NCBI GenBank assembly: GCA_024220505.1
Contig: JAKZZE010000036.1
Coordinates: 310,001-374,000 of the forward strand
Origin: Rhizopus arrhizus
Lineage: Eukaryota; Mucoromycota; Mucoromycetes; Mucorales; Rhizopodaceae
Direction: 5' to 3'
Length of the DNA stretch: 64,000 bases
Below, in pieces: positions 57,091 to 64,000 of the stretch (its first letter is position 1; every line of letters starts with the position of its first letter). Under the pieces are notes generated by a model that saw only the letters and a program-made list of their open reading frames with translations, did not search any database and was not told the DNA's origin. The position numbers were made by a program, and so were the translations under genes.

Positions 57091-58520
57091 AGAAAGTCTA
57101 TGTTGAGAGCAGATAGCACGCTGGAATTTCACTATCTGTAGTAACTGTTGTTCTGCATAATGAAGTTGATAAAGAGACTGGATCAAGAGAAAGCCAAGGT
57201 ACTAAAGTAGACCAGATGACGAATGATCGTGTCATAGAGAAATAATTTGTGTCGATAAAAAAGCAATCCATTCGGGGTAGAAACGTCCATCCAAAAAGAA
57301 TGCTTCAGTCTTGTGAATACTAATCTTAGCATTGGATACAGGCTCGTAGCGGTTTAAATGGTAGTGTAGACAAAGGTGATCGTCAATAGAATGCAGCAGT
57401 ACACACACATCGTCCGCATAGTCGAGTACCTTAAGGGAGGAAGCAAAACATTGGCTGTGGTACTAGCCGGGTCGCCAACAGATTGGAATTGGAAACCTTG
57501 AAAAGAAGAATCTTGAAGGATATGTCAAAGAACCTATTCCAGCGCAATACTAAAAAAAAAGAGACAATAATGGATTGACTTGTCGAAGATCGCTATGCTG
57601 ATCAAATCTATTAGTAAAATGCTCGTTGATACTGATTCTCACTGCATTATCAAAGAAAAAATTGCCAAGAGAACGAACCAAAGATGAAGGAAAATCAAAG
57701 GCCAACCGTGTTTGAAGCAACTACATAGAGTGGACACAGCCATTGGCCTTTTCTTGATTTAATAAGAGATTAATTTTATATCATTGTTGAACATGAGCTT
57801 GTTCCATGGGTATTTTGAGGATCATACCATTTTCAGCTATAAAGTGATGACCGAGAAAACCAGTTTTGCAGTGATTAGTAATTGCGTCCATGGCAGATCT
57901 CATTCGTTGGTTGATAATGCGTGTGTAGATCTTTGCATCACAGTTGATCAAGGAGATTGGCCATCAGTTTTCTAGAGTAGAGAGATGCTTTCTTTGGCAA
58001 CAATCGTATACGTAAATCATTTTACAATGATGGAAAATTACCATCAGACAGAGCTATGCTGTATATCTTGGTAATAGAACCTTGTAATGTGGAAACTGCT
58101 AAATGAGATGCATGAAGACATAACCCAAACCATCCGATACAGGACTACTTTGCTACCCAATGACTTTCTTTGACTGCTCGATAATGTCCTACATCGTAAT
58201 TGGCTAGATAAGATGACGACGATCATCTTTATTTAATTGAGGTAGATCTACTATAGCTTGCAGGTAGCAATTAATGTCGTGCTCATCCACAGGATCAACT
58301 GAATAGAGTTTTTGTTAAAACACTCGACTAACCTCCATAAGTTGTGTACAGAAAGCACAGTCAATCCAGATGTAGGACCCTATAAACGGTTTACGGTCTG
58401 TTCTACGGTTCGGACACGTTGAATCCGCTTGGGATAACCCGCAGATTTCTCTATGTTCTTTCCGGCGTATTCCCGCTTTCAATGCTGCAATATTCACCAA
58501 ATCTTGACTACGTTGATAGT
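57090..58520 (-). mobile_element. Heavily decayed LINE-type reverse transcriptase
   Basis: Read on the minus strand with many stops and frameshifts, the typical order is present. IYSIALSDGNFPS then DLRIRLLPKK lie around 58000-58080. WPISLINCDAKIYTRIINQR and MRSAMDAITNHCKTGF lie around 57850-57960. The catalytic box LDYADDVCVLLHSIDDH (YADD) lies at about 57385-57430, followed by ISIHKTEAFFLDGR. Left and right ends fade into AT-rich DNA. It is more degraded than the LINE at 37.9-39.8 kb and probably belongs to another lineage. Confidence 0.8.
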
Positions 58521-59059
58521 CTAGTTAATATTCTATCGAAAAGAGACATAAGGTATGATTAAGTTCTCCTGTCATAGCTTTTTTTCTGAATGAAATTTAA
58601 TTTAAGATACCAATCCCCTTCATAAACTAATTATCCAACCGCTGTAAAATAAGTTACAGAGACGATATTTTTTATTAGGCACCTAATAATTCCCACCTCA
58701 AAAATACTGTGATTGGAAAACCTAATTTAGTTATTTTTTTAGTCATAGGCAGACTACAAGGTATGATATGATTAAATCATTACACTATAAAATTTATAAA
58801 AATGGAACATCATTTTTGGAAATAGTGTATAAAAGTGAATTAATAACAAAAACAGAAAGAAATAGATGTGTGTGCTGGCGTCTTTGGCTGGTTACAAGGA
58901 ACTGTCCAAGACATCCTACCCAGATGCTCAAAAAACAACATGTAATAAAATGCCTTGATATACATCATCACTTACAGATGTCCGAAACAGTTCAAGGTCC
59001 TCTTTCGTTCCTTCTTAACAAATTGCCAAATAGAACACCATGTTCCTTTCACTCTAATC
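58521..59059. other. Intergenic region, no gene recognised
   Basis: AT-rich with short frames only. Confidence 0.35.
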
Positions 59060-59310
59060 CTTCATAGTTTATTCGATGGTCTACCATCTTCACTATACTT
59101 TATGAACTTGGCTATTTGTTCCATGATAAGGACCAGCCTTCACCGCTATTCCAACCAGGGCAAAGATTCTTCGGTTGGCTATCCTCTTCCTTTCACTAGT
59201 AATACTCACCCGTTTTCTTCTTTCTTCATCCTTTATCTTTTTTACCCTTGATCGCCAAAGGTGTTTTTAGCTTTCATTTATTTTTTATTGACCTGACCAG
59301 AGTGAAAACA
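59060..59310. repeat. Degenerate dispersed repeat (copy 2)
   Basis: Aligns in the same orientation with 28700-28990, sharing the ordered anchors ACCATC, TTTATGAAC, CACCGC, GGTTGGCT or GATTGGCT, CCTCT(T)CCTT, ACTAGT and the AAAGG(T/G)GTTTT end. No conserved reading frame is seen. It is probably an old retroelement fragment. Confidence 0.5.
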
Positions 59311-59759
59311 ATGCAACATTAGACATCATACGCTCAAATTGGTCATTAAGTTTTGTATAAATAAAATCTAAAAATTTATAAGCACGGCCTAATTCCATCA
59401 TCACGGGCCGATTTCTAACTTCCCGCCCCGTTGTGGTACCCAGATAATGGTTTAGGAAATATAGACTTGCAATAACTCTTTTAACAAGGATAATTTATTA
59501 TTTTCAGATGCCATAATAATACTAACTCTAAAATACAAATGCTTGAAAGGATTTCTATACATTTCCTGAAAGATCCCGGCCGTACTGGCTTTTATTAAGT
59601 TTTATTTTACATTTATGATTCATGGAATTTTTGAAACCTTTGATTATTGCTGTGAATAATATTTCCATTTCAATTGGTTAATTTGAAAGTTTAATTATTA
59701 AAAACAGGCTGTCCAACAACAAACTGGTAAAGGATGCTTACAAATTTGGAGTATTATTT

Positions 59760-59777
59760 GTCCGATATCCGACATCT
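59760..59777 (+). promoter_or_regulatory. Conserved GTCCGATATCCGAC-type promoter motif
   Basis: GTCCGATATCCGACATCT is the reverse complement, with one change, of the motif upstream of NmrA-like copy 1, at the same distance (69 nt) from the ATG. An AATATAAATATTC stretch follows, possibly TATA-like. Confidence 0.35.
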
Positions 59778-59845
59778 AAGCAATATAAATATTCCTGTCT
59801 CTTTCTTCTCTTCCTTTGACATAAAAAGAAGAATTATATAACAAA

Positions 59846-60730
59846 ATGACTAATAACGAACGCATATTTATTGTTGGTGGTACTGGTAATATTGGCTCTC
59901 GTACTGTCCGTAACTTGATCGCCAAAAATATCCCCGTCACACTTTATGCTCGTAGCCCTGAAAAGGTCAATACTCTCTTTTCTGGTAATGAACTTGTGAA
60001 GACACTTCAAGGTGATTACGATGACCTTTCACCATTGAAAGAAGGATTAAAGGGACATACAAGGTTGTTCTTACTTATCAGCGACCTTATCAAGCTTTCC
60101 CAACTGAAGGAAACTATCGCAACTTATGCTTATGAGGCTGGTGTCAAGCAGATTGTTGATATCTCGGGCATTGCTGTCAGTTTTCCCTGGCGTTCAAACT
60201 TCCTTGGCAACAATCATCGATTAGGGGAGGAAGCTATATTGAATATTCCTAATCGTGGTTATCTTGTTGCTTTGCGTCCTGGTCGATTTATGTCAAACTT
60301 GACGAGTTTTGAAATTCCCCATAATGATGTCGTAGTTAGTTCAACAGATCCTGATGTACCTGAAGGATGGATCTCTCCTAATGATATCGGTGATGTGGCT
60401 GCTGTTGTTTTGACCGAAGACATCGAGAAACACAAGGATGCCGTCTATGAACTCAACGGGGATGCTGTCACACCAGCTCAGCGCACAGATATTTTCTCTC
60501 GTGCCGTCGGCCGTCCATTCACCTTCAAGAAGATATCTACAGCTGAAATATATAATATGCTTATAAACTTTGGACATATGCCTCATCATTTGGCCTTTGC
60601 TATCAGTACTTCTCAAGCTACTATCAATTCTGCACTTCCTAATGTTACAGATGGTATAGAAATCCTATTGGGAAGAAAGCCAGAGACATTAGAACAATAT
60701 ATTTTTGACAATAAGAACCATTTTAAATAA
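59846..60730 (+). CDS. NmrA-like NAD(P)-binding Rossmann protein (copy 2)
   Basis: An intronless gene of 294 residues, same length as copy 1, about 92% identical by my count. The dinucleotide-binding GGTGNIG, LYARSPEKV, LVALRPGRFMSN and PNDIGDVAAVVLTEDIEK are all kept. Changes cluster in three short patches: SDLIKLSQ versus SDFSKFSQ, ISGIAVSFPW versus ISSLTVSFPW, and NLTSFEIPHNDVVVS versus NLMVFEVPHNDVIAS. In atypical SDR folds such regions line the substrate cleft, so the two copies might differ in substrate, though drift is just as possible. Both copies have intact frames and similar promoters, so both are probably expressed. Confidence 0.85.
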   Translation: MTNNERIFIVGGTGNIGSRTVRNLIAKNIPVTLYARSPEKVNTLFSGNELVKTLQGDYDDLSPLKEGLKGHTRLFLLISDLIKLSQLKETIATYAYEAGVKQIVDISGIAVSFPWRSNFLGNNHRLGEEAILNIPNRGYLVALRPGRFMSNLTSFEIPHNDVVVSSTDPDVPEGWISPNDIGDVAAVVLTEDIEKHKDAVYELNGDAVTPAQRTDIFSRAVGRPFTFKKISTAEIYNMLINFGHMPHHLAFAISTSQATINSALPNVTDGIEILLGRKPETLEQYIFDNKNHFK

Positions 60731-61190
60731 GTAAACAAATAAAAAACTTGTGATACTTTGGTATGATTTGATTCAAGTGTTTGAATTTTTTGTCTTTCTT
60801 CGGTAGTGTTCGTAACACGAATGATTTTTACACTGAGCATTGTTTTTTGAAATATGTACAATTGTCTTTTCTTTTTTCTTATCCAATGCCTGCTTTTATA
60901 CATAATAGCATACCTCAACATAATTCCAACATCAATGTGCCAATTGATCTATTCAATGGAACCAATTAGATGAATATTTTGTAAGCTTGGATTATAAAAC
61001 ATGGGTGTACAAAATGAATTGAGGTTACTCAGATGAAAAAGATCTGATAAAAATGTGCGTGATGTCACCTGTAGGTTATCGCGCTTTCTCAAATTATAAT
61101 AAAAAAATCAGATAAAATTTTTTCACTTTTTTTTTTATTTGCTCAGGTCCCCCAAGTTTATCAGATTTTTTTCATATACTATTTTTTTCA

Positions 61191-64000
61191 ATGGACACAG
61201 CGAGATTACTTGAGGAATGGTTAAGTTCAAACGATAAAATAGAAATTGAGCCTTCTTTTTTGGCCTACATGTTACTTTGTAAGATGACCTGATTAAGAAA
61301 CTTAGGTTAACAATCTATATTTTTTTGACATAGATTGCACAAAGAATGAAATGGGCCTTTATGACATTATCAACTGTTTAGACTCTTTTTGGGAAACAGA
61401 GAATGTAATTTGCAGAAAAAAATGTAAGAAATTGTTTTATTAGCAGAGACTATATACATAAAAAAAGAAAAACTAAACTATTTTGACAGGTATAAAGCTA
61501 CTGGCTGAGATAGTTACACCAAGCCAGTCATCATTAAATTCATCTGCAGGTAAAAAATGCAATTGAATACAGAGAGATTGTTAATGCTATTTTACCAGTC
61601 AATGCGATAACCACATCCCTTTGTAAAGACAAATTCAAAGAACCCTCTTTACTTTCGTATTTCATTGATATCATGTCTACTGTAATGCACACTGAAACTA
61701 TTGATTTAACCAGCGTGATACAGCTTTGCAACATGTAAATAAAAGAAATAAAATAGTAGATAAAGTATCAGATTGACTAATTGCTCTTTTTTTTTCCTCT
61801 AGACTATTTACTGAGATTGCAATTGACAAGCTATCCCAGCAAAGTCGATATAAGGTATTACTAGCATTAGGAAAAGCCATTGAAAAATATGCTTCAGGTA
61901 ATCATGAAAAAAAAAAGTATGTTTAATTTTTATTGATATGTCTTGTTTAGAGCTGCAAAGATCGAAGATTAATTTTATTGAAGGCTTCATCCGCTGTATG
62001 GATGGTGAAAAGGATCCACGTAACTTGATGGTTGCTTTTGCATTGGTTCGTGCCATCATTGACAAATTTGACATCTCACGTCACGTTGAAGATTTATTTG
62101 ATATCATCTTTTGCTATTTTCCTATTCATTTCATAGCACCTACCAATACGGATACACTCGAAATAACCACAGAGGATTTAAAAAGGAGTCTTCGACAATG
62201 TTTGGCTGCTACACCTTACTTTGCCTATTACTCTACTCCTTTGTTGATCGAAAAGCTACTAACAACGACCGGAAGTGCAAAGAGAGATACTATGGAAACC
62301 ATCAGCTTATGTGCACCTGCTTATGGTGCACATGCTATTTTACCCCACACTCTAGATCTATTTGATGCTCTTACAAAAGAAGTAAAGTTGGGGTGAAGAA
62401 AGAAAATGTTTGACTGATTTCTCTCATTAGGTTTATACAGGCAAAGATTCAGGCATGGTAGAGGTCGCATTGGACACAATTCATCATGTGGTGGCCACAT
62501 TAGGAACAGGCATCAGTATTGTTAATATTCGTGATCCTGTTGAAAAGTCAATTGATACCCTATTGGCCCAATGTATAGAAAAATTAAAAGAACCAGAATT
62601 AAAGAATGCTCGATCAGCAGCCTTTGTTCTCAGAGCAGTGGCCTCTGCCTCCGATCCTGCCTGTACCTCTGTAACACATGCGGTCTTACCAATCATTTAT
62701 CAACAATATAAGCCTACAGATTCATCTCTTCGACAAAAGTCCATTTTGGATATCTTGATAGAGATATTGATTGCTAGTAAAAAGCTGTATGGATCGGTAG
62801 AGGATGTTGGTTATGGTAAAAATAAGAGTGCATGTGTTTTGCGCACCAAATGATGATTGATTGTGTTTGTAGATCGTGATTTCCAAACTCCCTTATTGAT
62901 GTATAAGCAGCAAGTATTACAGATGTTTGTGCTATCTTTGATTGATTCGGATTCAACCTTACGCCAAACTAGTCTCAAAGGAATCCATGAAATGGTTTTG
63001 ATGAAGCAGTTCTTGAACAGAGAAGAGGTAAAGGACAGTATAAATGTTGAAGGCATTTTTTCTTATCTTCTTATACAAGGTCAATATCACCGTTAGTCAT
63101 TTAACGCGTCAACTTGAAGGAGAAGACAAGCAGATACGGTTAGAAATTAGATTCAAATGATGCCTTGTTTTATTCTAATTGCTTATAATAGTGATCTATC
63201 ATTACGCACTTTAGGTGTTATCACCAAGTTACATCCTGAATCTATTGAACAATACACAATCCCAGTACTTTTAAAAGAACTTGCTGATGAAGAGCATAGC
63301 TTGGGAAAGTACCAAGACGTATTAGAAGCCGTTCAAGCCTTGGGAGCACACGTCAATTTATTCAAGATCGTCACTGACCCATTACTGAAAAAACTAGATT
63401 TCGCCTGCAGCCATGAAGGTTTGTTCCTTTGTTTTTGCTACATATACAATAACACATTTAATTTATAGTAAAAAGTAATCCAACTTACTGTCATGAATTA
63501 GCAGCATGTATATTAGCTATTTATAGAGCAACATGTAAAGAGACGGTACAGATTGGATATACAACGTTATTGCCATTTATTATGAAAGGATGTATCACTA
63601 GTGTTTTACAACCCAAATGGGACTTAGATCAGCAGTTGATTGAAACCTTTGCCATGATAGTGGCCATCACAACTCGTTTACTGCCCATAAGGTAAGAACA
63701 GAGATATAATACTGTTTTATGTCGGTCTGAACTGTTTGTTTAGTGAACAAAAGACGCTTGTGGACAATGCTTGTAAACTATTTATTTTGGGAGAATATGA
63801 AAATCAAAACTATGAACAACTTATGCTATCATCAAAGGTATACAAGCAAAGAACAAGAAAGGAAATTCACTGTATTTAATCATTCATATCATTACCCTTA
63901 TAGAAAAGCGATTACTCGATCATACTGCTATTTACCGCTATTATTGGAAATTGCAACAAGAAGGTTGAAAGAGATGAAAGCATACTTTTTATTTTTATTT
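61191..64000 (+). CDS. MMS19: MMS19 / Met18-type HEAT-repeat protein of the cytosolic Fe-S targeting complex (partial, 3' end outside window)
   Basis: The clear part begins at 61803. Exons 61803-61897, 61951-62381, 62431-62815, 62873-63027, 63080-63138, 63192-63418, 63469-63691, 63744-63837 and 63904-(about 63963 or edge) all join in phase. The family hallmark NFIEGFIRCMDGEKDPRNLM, then HVEDLFDIIFCYFPIHF, EDLKRSLRQCLAATPYFAYY and LIEKLLTTTGSAKRDTMETI, is the MMS19 N-terminal domain. HEAT-like helical repeats follow. With CIAO1 and CIAO2B, MMS19 delivers Fe-S clusters to DNA polymerases and helicases. Upstream exons are less certain: a start at 61191 (MDTARLLEEWLSS) and a piece with IKLLAEIVTPSQSS near 61490 fit the N-terminus but their junctions are unresolved. 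The window edge cuts the gene at roughly half its usual length. Confidence 0.85.

Larger units (their letters stand above)
59714..61006. repeat. Inverted segmental duplication, copy 2 (NmrA-like gene with flanks)
   Basis: Partner of 31063-32334 in opposite orientation, about 27 kb away. Promoter, coding region and about 270 nt of downstream DNA are shared. Small indels occur in the flanks. Confidence 0.85.

Overview
The window looks like nuclear DNA of an early-diverging filamentous fungus, most likely Mucorales (Mucoromycota). I infer this from several signs: strong AT richness, genes broken by many short introns (mostly about 45-65 nt, GTAAGT-type donors, TACTAAC-like branch sites), long homopolymer tracts next to start codons, two genes of apparently Mucorales-restricted families, and a load of decayed Tc1/mariner-type, LINE-type and Fanzor/TnpB-like elements. 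Genus and species cannot be fixed by reading. Exon structures were assembled by hand from reading-frame continuity and splice consensus. Where a spliced gene is given as one span, the exons are listed in the evidence.

Layout. 0.5-0.9 kb: a stand-alone Grn1-domain (nucleostemin N-terminus) gene. 1.2-3.4 kb (-): SLC45/Sut1-type sugar/H+ symporter with micro-exons. 4.0-5.3 kb (-): CRAL-TRIO protein with a C-terminal membrane anchor. 6.5-7.8 kb (+): alpha/beta hydrolase of the HSL type. 9.6-10.9 kb (+): two-RRM nucleolar-type RNA-binding protein with 19-residue repeats. 11.1-12.6 kb (-): a small ORF and a conserved membrane protein of unknown function. 13.9-14.7 kb: decayed coding remnant. 16.9-17.9 kb (+): protein of unknown function. 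18.1-18.9 kb (-): DIPP-type Nudix hydrolase. 19.9-30.3 kb: a transposon graveyard holding four Tc1/mariner-like remnants, a lineage-specific multi-exon gene that looks intact, and RPS28. 31.1-32.3 kb (-): NmrA-like NAD(P)-binding gene, repeated in inverted orientation at 59.7-61.0 kb. 34.4-35.5 kb (+): ERG3. 36.3-40.6 kb: a broken Fanzor/TnpB-like nuclease gene whose N-terminal and C-terminal parts lie on opposite strands around a 5'-truncated LINE. 40.8-43.1 kb (+): GH36 alpha-galactosidase-like protein, tail-to-tail with COQ5 (43.1-44.3 kb, -). 44.6-50.0 kb: gene-poor, with a GC-rich island and a decayed transposase. 50.1-50.4 kb (+): Ecl1-type zinc protein. 50.9-56.5 kb (-): a head-to-tail run of Rax1-like RGS membrane protein, mitochondrial Hsp90 (TRAP1) and a neutral sphingomyelinase-like phosphodiesterase. 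57.1-58.5 kb (-): decayed LINE. 61.2-64.0 kb (+): 5' part of MMS19, cut by the window edge.

The housekeeping genes touch unrelated pathways: ergosterol (ERG3), ubiquinone (COQ5), mitochondrial proteostasis (TRAP1), cytosolic Fe-S assembly (MMS19), ribosome (RPS28, Grn1 protein), inositol pyrophosphate (Nudix) and sphingolipid turnover. There is no obvious gene cluster. The parts most worth follow-up are the split Fanzor-like locus, the inverted duplication of the NmrA-like gene with its conserved promoter motif, and the degenerate 22-bp repeat array in front of the 20-kb transposase.
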